The translations under genes were made by a program, and so were the position numbers. The notes under the pieces are model-generated. The model was not told the DNA's origin and ran no database searches. It saw only the letters and a list, made by a program, of their open reading frames with translations. Below are positions 37,148 to 45,258 of a stretch of 64,000 nucleotides of DNA, in pieces; within the stretch, counting starts at the first letter, position 1, and each line of letters opens with the position of its first letter. Source of the stretch: an uncultured Clostridia bacterium (GTDB lineage: Bacteria > Bacillota > Clostridia > Christensenellales > CAAEEZ01); contig CAKRNA010000007.1 in assembly GCA_934365195.1 (NCBI GenBank), positions 56,156-120,155 on the forward strand. Reading direction: 5' to 3'.

Positions 37148-38336
37148 TTTCCCCTCCAAACACTTCGTATAAGTTCATATAATTCTTTGCCATATTCTCG
37201 TCGCTGAACTGCTTAGCCTTATCGCTTATAGCCTTTCTGTCAAAATTTTGCTTTTCTACAAGCCTGATTTTGTTAATAAGGTCAGCAACGTTTCCTTGCT
37301 TTACGATATACCCGTTGTTGTCTATTACCTCTACGCTACCGCCTGTATTATAAGTAATCACCGGCGTTCCGGAAGCAAGTGCCTCTACGTTTACCATACC
37401 AAAAACCTCTTCGTACGTCGGATTTACAAGCACCATTGCGTTTTGATACAACGTTGCAAGTTCCTTTTGGCTAGACGTCCTTTTAACCGCCACGACATCA
37501 GTTTCTTTTAATTCCTCTACTTGCTTATCGCTAACGCCTACCATCACCACTTTGTACTCTCCGCTAACTCGTTTTGCTAGTTCTACTACGTCTTTATACC
37601 CCTTTTTCTCCGTCCATACAGATGCGACGGCAAGAACCGTTTTGCTTTGCTCGTTAGTTTTAGCCTTGTCTAGGCTAAAATTCGTTAAGTCAATTCCGTT
37701 GTACAACACCCTACTGTCAAAATCTTTTAAAAAACTATTATCGATTTTGCCTTTTAGCCATTTGCTAGGGGCAACGTACACTATATTCTCTTTTTTTATG
37801 CTTTGTACCAACTCTTTTTTAACTCTATAATTTCGTTTAGAATTATCTAATAATTTGCTAGAAGGATACTCCTTTTTGTTAGGACATTTTTCACAACCCG
37901 TTTTATATTTTTCACACTTCACGTAGTCAAAATGAGCGCAATGCCCTGTAAACGCCCAACAATCGTGTAGAGTCCACACGATTTTTATATCCGTTTTTGC
38001 AAGATACGTAAAAAGCGTTTTAATATTTAGATAATATCCGTGCAGATTGTGTAAGTGGATAATATCCGGCTTAAACTCCTCAATTATCTTGATTAGCCTT
38101 TTAGTTGGTGCTTTTACCCCCAGCCCCTCGTTATCAAACAGCCTTGCGCTTAGTCCGTTTATATAATTTTCCGTTTTAGTAGTTATTTTTACAGCGTTAA
38201 CGTTGCCCGAGTAGTCCTTCCTGCCGTAGCAAACCAGCGCCTCTCCGCCTGACGATGCGACTTCTCGTGCTAAGCGTTCTACTATTCTTCCCGTGCTACC
38301 AAAACCGCACACGGAATTTACAAACAAAACTCTCAT
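37140..38336 (-). CDS. Glycosyltransferase GT4 with Cys-rich insertion (first gene of unit B)
   Basis: 398 residues and a paralogue of 31206-32387: HLHNLHGYYLN, WTLHDCWAFTGHCAHF, a spaced cysteine set ending CEKCP, then AVASVWTEKKGYKDV and PTYEEVFGMVNVEALASGTPVI. The ATG at 38336 is chosen over a GTG at 38354 because it matches the usual family N-terminus; Shine-Dalgarno evidence is weak for both. It overlaps licD by 8 nt. Confidence 0.87.
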   Translation of the reverse strand: MRVLFVNSVCGFGSTGRIVERLAREVASSGGEALVCYGRKDYSGNVNAVKITTKTENYINGLSARLFDNEGLGVKAPTKRLIKIIEEFKPDIIHLHNLHGYYLNIKTLFTYLAKTDIKIVWTLHDCWAFTGHCAHFDYVKCEKYKTGCEKCPNKKEYPSSKLLDNSKRNYRVKKELVQSIKKENIVYVAPSKWLKGKIDNSFLKDFDSRVLYNGIDLTNFSLDKAKTNEQSKTVLAVASVWTEKKGYKDVVELAKRVSGEYKVVMVGVSDKQVEELKETDVVAVKRTSSQKELATLYQNAMVLVNPTYEEVFGMVNVEALASGTPVITYNTGGSVEVIDNNGYIVKQGNVADLINKIRLVEKQNFDRKAISDKAKQFSDENMAKNYMNLYEVFGGESV

Positions 38337-38376
38337 AACTCGCTGATTCCCCACTATATCTTACTTATAATTTATA

Positions 38377-38405
38377 ATTATACTATATCGGCAAGGTTTT
38401 TACAA
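38377..38405 (-). promoter_or_regulatory. Promoter of polysaccharide unit B
   Basis: TTGTAA (38400-38405), 17 bp, TATAAT (38377-38382) on the minus strand, about 40 bp before the first glycosyltransferase of the unit. It is placed after a terminator, so unit B starts here. Confidence 0.7.
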
Positions 38406-38485
38406 GAATATATTTACTTATGCTACTCTAAAAGTAGTTATTTTTGGCATTATTCGGTATAATATTGTCAATTTATCCTTTCTCT

Positions 38486-38514
38486 AATAAAAAATACGCA
38501 CTTTCGTGCGCATT
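38486..38514 (-). terminator. Intrinsic terminator after the WbuB-like gene
   Basis: AATGCGCAC pairs with GTGCGTATT around a 4-nt loop (one weak G-T pair), directly after the stop codon, then a T-rich tract on the minus strand. Confidence 0.85.
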
Positions 38515-39717
38515 CTACAAATTATTTTTCTTTTCCATTTCGGTTTCTAAAACCTTTACGAGTTTATCAATTAGTTTATCTTTGTTAAAGTTTTCTTCAA
38601 AATATTTTCTTCCGTTTTCGCCCTTTTCTTTTCTATTTTCGTCGCTGACAATTTCAAGCACTTTTTCGCTTACCTTTTCGGCGTTTGCCTCGGCAAAGTA
38701 CCCCGCCTTAGCCTCTAAGGTTATTCTACTTGCCTCGCCGTCCATTACGCAAAGAATAGGCAATTTACACTCCATATACATTTGCATTTTTTGTGGCAAA
38801 ACTATTCTTGACAAGATATTTTCCTCTAAAATCAGTATCCCGCTAGTTGCGTTGTATAGGTATTTTGGCACGCTACTTTCATGCATTCTAGGGATAAAAA
38901 ACACGTTGGATATTTGCTCCTTGCTAACCCTCTCTTTCAGCCTATTTAGTTCGCTGCCGTCACCTATTAAATAGTAGCCTATTTCCTTGTTTTCCTTAGT
39001 AAGTTTTGCCGTATCAAGCACTAGGTCAAGCCCCTGCGCTTTTCCGATATTGCCCGCAAATACAAATCTATACGGAGTTACGTACTCCTCTATTTCGCTA
39101 TTTTCACAAGCCTCGTAATCCTTTGCAAATTGTGGCCAAAACTCTATTTTTTCCTCGCTTATTCCACGGCTTTTGAACGTTTCGCACAAACTTTTTGACG
39201 AACACAACAACCTGTCTGCATTTTTATAAATATAGTCCGACATTTTTCTTAGCGGCTTTATTATTATCGGGTTATGAATATTCATTACCCCCTCAAAACT
39301 TTCCGGCCACATATCCTGCACGTTGATAACGTACGGCGTAGAGAACTTCTTTTTAAGCCTTGTTGCAGGTAGGCACGCAGTAATCGGCGACACCTCGAAA
39401 CAATATATCAAATCATACTCTTTGTAATTTTTCTTTAACCACTTATAAGCCTTAGCGTAAAAAGAATAGTAGTTTAAAGCAAGGTTGACTTTGCCCGTTT
39501 TTCTTGGGCGAGCCTTTACCCTTACTATTTTTACGCCGTTTATTTCGGTTTCGTAAGGAATATCGTAGCCGTAACCATCAAAAATTTTACCCATAGGATA
39601 ATTTGGGTAACCGGTCAAAACGGTTACGTCCAAACCTCTTTTGTTAAGTTCGTCTGCAACGGTATTTATGCTGAATGTTTCAGGATAAAAATATTGCGTA
39701 AGAATTAATATTTTCAT
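38515..39717 (-). CDS. Glycosyltransferase, WbuB-like (candidate L-FucNAc transferase)
   Basis: 400 residues with LTQYFYPETFSINTVADEL, VLTGYPNYPMGK, NVQDMWPESFEGV and FVFAGNIGKAQGLD. This pattern is that of WbuB-type GT4 enzymes, some of which transfer L-FucNAc. That fits the UDP-L-FucNAc genes in unit A. It follows the second initiating transferase, so it may add the second sugar of a repeat unit. Specificity is inferred. Confidence 0.87.
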   Translation of the reverse strand: MKILILTQYFYPETFSINTVADELNKRGLDVTVLTGYPNYPMGKIFDGYGYDIPYETEINGVKIVRVKARPRKTGKVNLALNYYSFYAKAYKWLKKNYKEYDLIYCFEVSPITACLPATRLKKKFSTPYVINVQDMWPESFEGVMNIHNPIIIKPLRKMSDYIYKNADRLLCSSKSLCETFKSRGISEEKIEFWPQFAKDYEACENSEIEEYVTPYRFVFAGNIGKAQGLDLVLDTAKLTKENKEIGYYLIGDGSELNRLKERVSKEQISNVFFIPRMHESSVPKYLYNATSGILILEENILSRIVLPQKMQMYMECKLPILCVMDGEASRITLEAKAGYFAEANAEKVSEKVLEIVSDENRKEKGENGRKYFEENFNKDKLIDKLVKVLETEMEKKNNL

Positions 39718-39734
39718 ATCGTCTCTTCTTTATT

Positions 39735-39760
39735 ATAAAAACGAGCAACCGCTCGTTTTG
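39735..39760 (-). terminator. Intrinsic terminator after the second sugar transferase
   Basis: AAAACGAGC pairs with GCTCGTTTT around a 4-nt loop (39737-39758), followed by T residues on the minus strand, about 40 nt after the stop. Read-through to the WbuB-like gene may be partial. Confidence 0.8.
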
Positions 39761-39798
39761 TTTATTTTATTTTGTATTTTTATCAGTTTTTTCACCAA

Positions 39799-40473
39799 CT
39801 ATGCGCCTATGCCGATATTTTTTTCGCCTTTTGCAGCGCTCTGCTTAAAAGTAACCGGCACAACTACGGACTTCTTCGTCTTGATAGGTTCAGAACCTTC
39901 TACAATCCCCTTGCCTGTCAAAACGTAGCCTATGGTTTTAAAGAATATTCTACAATCGTTCAAAAACGTTATATTATAGCAATAAGTAGCGTCGATTATT
40001 GCCTTTTTTTGCATATCGGTAAGTTCGTCCCTGCCGCTGATTTGGGCAAGTCCGGTTAACCCCGGCAAACATTCGTCCACGCCTAATTCTTTTCTATATT
40101 CTATTAAGTCAGTTTCGGTAACTACTACCGGGCGGTAGCCGATTATTGCCATTTCGCCTTTTAGTATGTTTAGTAGTTGCGGAAGTTCGTCAATCGACAT
40201 TTTTCGTATTACTCTTCCAACCTTTGTTATGTATAGTCCGCTATCGATATTCCTAGTTGCTTCGGAGTTTGGCGCATCTATCGACATAGACCTAAATTTA
40301 TAACAATTAAAAACCTTCCCGTTTTTACCAACCCTTTGGCTCTTAAATACAGCAGGTCCTTTACTATCGATTCTAATAGCCAACGCAACAAAAAACATTA
40401 ACGGGGCAAGACAAACTAACCCACTCAGGCTGATTATTACGTCGAACGTCCTTTTAAAAAACTTCCTATACAC
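39799..40473 (-). CDS. Initiating sugar transferase (second phosphoglycosyltransferase)
   Basis: 224 residues with an N-terminal membrane helix, CYKFRSMSIDAP, the catalytic Asp-Glu in MSIDELPQ, and LPGLTGLAQISGRDEL. It differs from the copy at 8382 at normally conserved points (GYRP instead of GPRP, LAQIS instead of WAQIN), which suggests another sugar substrate. The start is a GTG at 40473 preceded by AAGGAG. Confidence 0.9.
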   Translation of the reverse strand: MYRKFFKRTFDVIISLSGLVCLAPLMFFVALAIRIDSKGPAVFKSQRVGKNGKVFNCYKFRSMSIDAPNSEATRNIDSGLYITKVGRVIRKMSIDELPQLLNILKGEMAIIGYRPVVVTETDLIEYRKELGVDECLPGLTGLAQISGRDELTDMQKKAIIDATYCYNITFLNDCRIFFKTIGYVLTGKGIVEGSEPIKTKKSVVVPVTFKQSAAKGEKNIGIGA

Positions 40474-40765
40474 TCTTTTCTCCTTGGCATACGATTTTCT
40501 TCGTTAGTTTTCTTAATTTTAATTCTTTTTACGTTGTTAAACAACTAATAACCACGTTTTACTAGTTAAAATTGTAAAACATAAACTACACAAATCTCAT
40601 CGCTTGACAATTTCATAAAATACAAACATTTAATGTGTTTTTATTTGTTATCGGTTATTTATATGATATAAAAAATATCACAAGTTGTCTAACGTTTTAT
40701 ATATATTTATACAATTTACAACCGATATTTTCTAAAAAATAGCGATATTTAGCAAAAATTTCCAT
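40474..40765. other. AT-rich intergenic region, no gene seen
   Basis: About 290 bp of very AT-rich DNA between the second sugar transferase and the htpG terminator. It must hold the promoter of the transferase, but no clear -35/-10 pair stands out. Confidence 0.5.
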
Positions 40766-40795
40766 AAAAAAGAAAACCGCAATTTTACGGTTTCC
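40766..40795 (-). terminator. Intrinsic terminator of htpG
   Basis: AAACCG pairs with CGGTTT (40774-40793) around an 8-nt loop, followed by TTCTTTTTT on the minus strand. It lies about 150 nt after the htpG stop. Confidence 0.75.
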
Positions 40796-40845
40796 TTTAA
40801 TTTATTGTTATTCACAACTTAATCTTTAAAAGTAATCCTTTACGA

Positions 40846-40938
40846 TTAAATCTTTGCAACTCAATCTTGCAACTTAACCTTACAACTCTATCTTTCAATT
40901 CTATCTTTGCAACTCTATTTTTACAACTATATTGCAAA
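40846..40938. repeat. Degenerate 13-14 nt tandem repeat downstream of htpG
   Basis: About six units of the form TCTATCTTTGCAAC and variants (TCAATCTTGCAAC, TTAACCTTACAAC, TCTATTTTTACAAC) lie head to tail just beyond and into the end of htpG. The repeat would be part of the htpG mRNA 3' end, before its terminator. Function unknown. Confidence 0.65.
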
Positions 40939-40949
40939 GACGCTGCCGC

Positions 40950-42797
40950 TTACACCAAAACGTCGGTGATATCGCTTATCATTTCAGGGACGTTATCAAC
41001 TGGAAGTCCTTCAAGTAGTAAGCCTTCGTAGTACAGCACTTTCACAAGTTTTTTTGCCTTTTCCTTATCCTCGTTGTAAAAAGCCACGAGTTTTGCGTAG
41101 ATAGGGTGCTCCACGTTTATTTCCAGCCTCTTTTCCGCCTCTACTTTTGGCATATTAGCGTGTGGCATACTTCTATACAGTTTTTCCATTTCAAGCGTTA
41201 CTTCGCCCGTTGCGGTAACGCAAGCAGGATAACTTTTTAGCCTATTCGTTAGTTTTATTTCCACTTTGCCGCCAAGCGCTTCTTTTAGGTCGTCAATCAT
41301 AGGCTTTGCGTCTTTTTGCTTATCCTCGATTTCCTTCTTTTCCTCTTCGGTGTCCTGACCTAAGTCGCCGTCCGATATAGCCCTAAACTCCCTATCATCG
41401 AACTTGCCTATCATCTTAACCACGAACTCGTCCACTTTGTCCTTTAAATACAAAATTTCAAAGCCCTTGTCTTTTAATTTTTCCGCAAGAGGCAAGGCGT
41501 CGATTTGCTCTATGCTGTCGCCCGTTGCGTAGTAAATCTCTTTTTGGTCAGGTAGCATATTGTTTACGTACTCTTTTAGCGTTACTTCCTTTTTCTCTTT
41601 TGACGAATAGAAAAGTAGCAAGTCCTTTAACTCGTCCGCTTTTACGCCGTACGAATTATATATACCGAACTTAATGGTTTGCCCGAACTCGCCAAACATT
41701 TTTTCGTAGCCTTCCCTATCCTCTTCCAGCCACTTTTGTAGTTCGGTGGTGATTTTCTTTTCTAGGCTTTCGGCAATAAGTTTTACTTGCCTATCCTTTT
41801 GCAAAATCTCCCTAGAAATATTAAGCGATAGGTCGCTAGAATCCACAATACCCGCCATAAAACCGAAGTAATCGGGAAGAAGTTCCTCGCACTTATCCAT
41901 AATCAGCACGCCGCTTGAGTACAGTTTTAGCCCTCTTTTAAACTCTTTTGAGTAGTAGTCAAACGGCGCTCTGCTAGGCACGAACAGCATTGCGTTGTAA
42001 CTAATTTTGCCCTCGATTTTAGAGTAGTAACATTTAAGCGGTTTTTCGTAGTCGTGGAATACGTCCATATAGCAGTTTTCCATTGCCTCGTCGGTGACTT
42101 CGCTCTTGTTTTTTCTCCACAATGGTATCATACTGTTTATGGTTTCTTCCTCCACGAACGTTTCCTCTTTGCCGCCAACATCTCTGGTCTTTTTTACGTC
42201 CATTTTAATAGGATAATGGATATAATCGGAGTGCTTTTTGATTAGGGAGGTTATTACGTAATCTTCAAGGTATTGATCAAAGTCCTCCTCTTCGGAGTTT
42301 TTCTTTATTGTAAGCGTTACTCTTGTTCCCACGCCCTCTTTGACTGCCTCTTTTATCTCGTAGCCTTTTGCCCCCTCGCTAGTCCAAAGATACGCAACCT
42401 CCTCGCCGTACTTTTTGGTAAGCACCTCGATTTTGTCGGCTACCATAAACGCAGAGTAAAAACCTACGCCGAATTGACCGATAAGTTCCTCGCCGTTTTT
42501 TTCCTTAAAGTCCAGCGTTCCGGACTCGGCGATTGTGCCAAGGTTCTTTTCCAAATCCTCCTTGTTCATACCTATACCGTTATCCTCGATAGTAAGTAAT
42601 CTATTCTCTTTATCAATGGTGATTTTAATCTTAAAATCCCCGTTTACTTCGCTATCGGTTAGCGATATAAAGTGAAGTTTATCGATAGCGTCGCTGCCGT
42701 TAGAAATAAGTTCTCTTAAAAATATCTCTTTATTCGTATAGATAGAATTTATCATAAGGTCTAATATCCTTTTTGATTCAGTCTTAAATTGTTTCAT
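40950..42797 (-). CDS. htpG: Chaperone HtpG (Hsp90)
   Basis: 615 residues. The N-terminal GHKL ATPase domain shows ELISNGSDAIDKL, EDNGIGM and GQFGVGFYSAFMV; the middle domain has LYSSGVLIMDKC and DSSDLSLNISREILQ; a C-terminal dimerisation domain follows. It assists protein folding under stress in the cytoplasm. The ATG at 42797 has GGAGG 6 nt upstream; an earlier in-frame ATG lies inside the promoter. No CIRCE element was seen. Confidence 0.97.
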   Translation of the reverse strand: MKQFKTESKRILDLMINSIYTNKEIFLRELISNGSDAIDKLHFISLTDSEVNGDFKIKITIDKENRLLTIEDNGIGMNKEDLEKNLGTIAESGTLDFKEKNGEELIGQFGVGFYSAFMVADKIEVLTKKYGEEVAYLWTSEGAKGYEIKEAVKEGVGTRVTLTIKKNSEEEDFDQYLEDYVITSLIKKHSDYIHYPIKMDVKKTRDVGGKEETFVEEETINSMIPLWRKNKSEVTDEAMENCYMDVFHDYEKPLKCYYSKIEGKISYNAMLFVPSRAPFDYYSKEFKRGLKLYSSGVLIMDKCEELLPDYFGFMAGIVDSSDLSLNISREILQKDRQVKLIAESLEKKITTELQKWLEEDREGYEKMFGEFGQTIKFGIYNSYGVKADELKDLLLFYSSKEKKEVTLKEYVNNMLPDQKEIYYATGDSIEQIDALPLAEKLKDKGFEILYLKDKVDEFVVKMIGKFDDREFRAISDGDLGQDTEEEKKEIEDKQKDAKPMIDDLKEALGGKVEIKLTNRLKSYPACVTATGEVTLEMEKLYRSMPHANMPKVEAEKRLEINVEHPIYAKLVAFYNEDKEKAKKLVKVLYYEGLLLEGLPVDNVPEMISDITDVLV

Positions 42798-42831
42798 TAT
42801 CCGCCTCCTATTCTCTTTACGATTATAGAAT

Positions 42832-42860
42832 ATTGTAGGACTATCCATTTGGTTTGTCAA
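42832..42860 (-). promoter_or_regulatory. htpG promoter
   Basis: TTGACA (42855-42860), 17 bp, TACAAT (42832-42837) on the minus strand: a near-consensus housekeeping promoter. Confidence 0.88.
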
Positions 42861-43013
42861 GGTGTATTTTTTAAAAAAACGAATAAAATTTTTAATTATT
42901 AAAATTAGCGAAAATAAGCGTTTCCCAACAAAATCTGCGGTTTATCTTGCATTTTAGCGGCTTAAACCTCCGTTTAAAGAATTTTGTCGCATTTTATATT
43001 ATTTGGGGTTTTC

Positions 43014-43042
43014 TTGACACTTGTAAAATATAATGGTAGAAT
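43014..43042 (+). promoter_or_regulatory. Promoter of the TetR-family gene
   Basis: TTGACA (43014-43019), 17 bp, TAGAAT (43037-43042), giving a leader of about 30 nt. A 6-bp inverted repeat TTAAAC-CTCC-GTTTAA (42962-42977) upstream could be an operator, but that is weak. Confidence 0.8.
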
Positions 43043-43077
43043 ACAGTAATTATATAAATTCTTTAGGGGAGAAGATA

Positions 43078-43683
43078 ATGGAGGAATTATATTTTAAAAA
43101 AGATCAACGTATCGTTCGCACCCAAAAGGCAATAATCACCGCCTTTTACGAACTACTTGCATCTAAGAATATCGCCGATATCTCGGTAAAGGAAATTTGC
43201 GATAAAGCCGACGTAAACAGAGGTACTTTCTACACTCATTTTGAGGACAAGTACCACCTATTAGACTACTGCATTTACGAACTTATGAAGGACGTGGACG
43301 TGGAGATTACCAAGGCTAGTAACGATAAAAACATCATCGACTACTACGAGGAAGTTTTCGAGCACGTGGTAACATTTTTTATAGAGCAAAAAACGGTGGC
43401 AAAATCCATTTTGACGCAATCCTCTGCCCTTATCCTTGACGACGTAAGAAAGCACCTTACAACCAACGCAGAAAAGAAAATCAGAGAGTCGATCGCCAGC
43501 GGCGTAAAATACTCCGTTCCCGTTGAATTTCTAACGCAATACTTCGTTGGCGGGGTAATTAGTTCGGTTAAGGCTTGGATTTTTGGCGAGTTGAATATGA
43601 CCAAAAACGAGATTACGCACTACCTTAACGTGCTACTTCGCACCACCTTGTACGACACCACCATTCGCCCTAGGACTTTTTAA
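43078..43683 (+). CDS. TetR/AcrR-family transcriptional regulator
   Basis: 201 residues. The N-terminal helix-turn-helix includes ISVKEICDKADVNRGTFYTHFEDKYHLL; the C-terminal ligand-binding domain is of the type seen in DhaS-like regulators. The ATG at 43078 is preferred because AGGGGAG precedes it and the promoter overlaps the earlier in-frame start. It is divergent from htpG and has no obvious enzyme or pump partner nearby, so its target is unknown. Confidence 0.9.
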   Translation: MEELYFKKDQRIVRTQKAIITAFYELLASKNIADISVKEICDKADVNRGTFYTHFEDKYHLLDYCIYELMKDVDVEITKASNDKNIIDYYEEVFEHVVTFFIEQKTVAKSILTQSSALILDDVRKHLTTNAEKKIRESIASGVKYSVPVEFLTQYFVGGVISSVKAWIFGELNMTKNEITHYLNVLLRTTLYDTTIRPRTF

Positions 43684-43899
43684 TTAGTCTAAAACACGGG
43701 CTTAGCACTATTTATTAAAATCTAGTTTATTTTGGCTTGTGGATTGTTTTTGAGGGATAAACAAGCAATATGCCTTGTACTCTTCTCTTAACAAGGATAC
43801 GCTATGTTAAGGCTATAAGTTTGGCTAAGGCTTTTAATGGCTAACCGCACTATTCTAGCAGGCTTATCGACGCCACGTTTAAGTTTAATTTAATATGAT
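43684..43899. other. Untranslated region after the TetR-family gene
   Basis: About 215 bp without a convincing open frame before a strong bidirectional terminator. It would be part of the regulator's transcript. Repeated GGCTA motifs are present but no known RNA family was recognised. Confidence 0.5.
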
Positions 43900-43938
43900 A
43901 TAAAAAGAAAGGCGACAACAGTCGTCTTTCTTTTTAAG
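43900..43938. terminator. Strong bidirectional terminator
   Basis: AAAGAAAGGCGAC pairs with GTCGTCTTTCTTT around a 4-nt loop (43902-43935), with A- and T-runs on both sides. It can end both the TetR-family transcript and the opposing adenosine deaminase transcript. Confidence 0.9.
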
Positions 43939-44044
43939 GTTATATTTTTACAGAACCGTTTTACCGGTCTAATAAACTTGTTAAATCACTTTCTTTTGTA
44001 GTCACTATTTGTCTATAATGTTATTTTGAGCATATAATATACGG

Positions 44045-44140
44045 CTTTTTAATTCTTGTCAACTACTTGATTTTAGACAAATTATAGCGATTTGTCTATT
44101 ATCTAGCGAAAAATCCTATCCCCTAGGATAGCATTTTTTT
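44045..44140 (+). ncRNA. Candidate small RNA
   Basis: A promoter-like pair TTGTCT (44009-44014), 18 bp, TATAAT (44033-44038) would start a transcript near 44045. The transcript would contain a perfect 9-bp inverted repeat (TAGACAAAT, 7 nt, ATTTGTCTA; 44074-44098) and end in a good intrinsic terminator (CTATCC/GGATAG, 44116-44131, then seven T). There is no open frame. No known family was recognised, so this is a prediction from structure only. Confidence 0.35.
44114..44140 (+). terminator. Intrinsic terminator without an upstream protein gene
   Basis: CTATCC (44116-44121) pairs with GGATAG (44126-44131) around CCTA, followed by CATTTTTTT. The nearest plus-strand protein gene already has its own terminator, so this one probably belongs to a separate short transcript. 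Confidence 0.7.
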
Positions 44141-44218
44141 AGCCGAAAATAAAAAATACTATTACTTTAGTAATAGTAAATTTTTTTTGCTAAATTTGAA
44201 AAAATTTTTTGACTTTTT

Positions 44219-45202
44219 TTATTTTATTTTGCCACCTAGGGTTGTAAGCATTAGTTTTGCCTTGTCTTGCGGGGAAAGGAAACTAACTTTGATTGCGTTA
44301 GACAGTAGCGTGGTCTTTTCTTCCTTGGTTAGCATAAACTCGTTTGTAAGCAAATCGAACTCTTTTTGGATAGTAGTATTAGACACCGTCATATTATCGG
44401 TATTCACAGTGACAAGCGCCCCTGCACTTAAAAACTTCCTTATAGGAAACTCTTCAATATTCTTTATCGCCCTAGTTTGAAGGTTACTAGACAGACACGT
44501 TTCGATGCCGATTTCCCTTTCGACAACTTCTTTTAATAGCCCCTCGTCCTCCTTTAACGCTATGCCGTGGCCTATCCTCTTTGCTCCGTTTTCTACGGCA
44601 AACCTTACGCTACTAGCATCGCCGTCCTCACCGGCGTGCACGATAAACGGCATATCTACGCCGTTACAAATCTCGAAAAGATAGCCAAAGTCTTTGGTTG
44701 GGTACAGCCCCTCTGCACCTGCAAGGTCAATAGCGCACACTCCTTGCCCTAAGTACTTTCTGCCGTCCTCGATAGTTTTTATATTGTCCAGTTTGTTTTC
44801 CACGCCGCCACGCATACAGCAAAGAATCAGTTGTGCTTTCGTGGTAAAACTGCCGTTCGCCATTTTTAGCGCCTCGCACGAAGCCCTAATCACCCTGTCG
44901 ATACTTAGCCCACGTTTTGTGTGTAATTGCGGTGCAAAACGAATTTCGGCGTACAACATATTCTCGCTGTTTAGCCTATCTACAAGGTGGTAAACTGCCT
45001 CCATAATAGCCTCTTCGGTTTGAAGTAGGCTAAGCGGAAAATCAAACTTTTCAAGGTAGTCGTTGAGGCTACTTACACGGCTGTCCGCCACCACTTTTTT
45101 CTCTATCTCTTCCTTCGTTAAGTTTAGCCCTTGCCTACGCATAAGCCCCGTTAAAAACTCGGGCGAAAGCGAACCGTCAAGGTGCAAATGCAAATCTATC
45201 AT
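44219..45202 (-). CDS. add: Adenosine deaminase
   Basis: 327 residues, an amidohydrolase that deaminates adenosine. Motifs are HLHLDGSL (metal ligands), HAGEDG, KRIGHGIAL and TVNTDNM; the last differs from the usual NTDDP, with the metal-binding Asp kept. It is the last gene of a unit with the ADP-ribosylglycohydrolase and pgsA. Alternative substrates of the family (adenine, N6-methyladenine) cannot be excluded. Confidence 0.9.
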   Translation of the reverse strand: MIDLHLHLDGSLSPEFLTGLMRRQGLNLTKEEIEKKVVADSRVSSLNDYLEKFDFPLSLLQTEEAIMEAVYHLVDRLNSENMLYAEIRFAPQLHTKRGLSIDRVIRASCEALKMANGSFTTKAQLILCCMRGGVENKLDNIKTIEDGRKYLGQGVCAIDLAGAEGLYPTKDFGYLFEICNGVDMPFIVHAGEDGDASSVRFAVENGAKRIGHGIALKEDEGLLKEVVEREIGIETCLSSNLQTRAIKNIEEFPIRKFLSAGALVTVNTDNMTVSNTTIQKEFDLLTNEFMLTKEEKTTLLSNAIKVSFLSPQDKAKLMLTTLGGKIK

Positions 45203-45258
45203 ACCATTCCTTTTAGCATTATCACGTGTTTAACAATCGTTTTTGATAGTTAAACCGC

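Noticed and set aside
40848..40935. CRISPR array in the tandem repeat region after htpG
   Set aside because: Units are only 13-14 nt, head to tail without spacers, and no cas genes are present.
42798..42860. N-terminal extension of HtpG from an ATG at 42860
   Set aside because: The region contains the promoter; the ATG at 42797 has a strong Shine-Dalgarno and matches the usual HtpG start.
43684..43899. 6S or SRP RNA gene downstream of the TetR-family gene
   Set aside because: Some hairpin potential and a strong terminator are present, but the conserved cores of these RNAs were not found.
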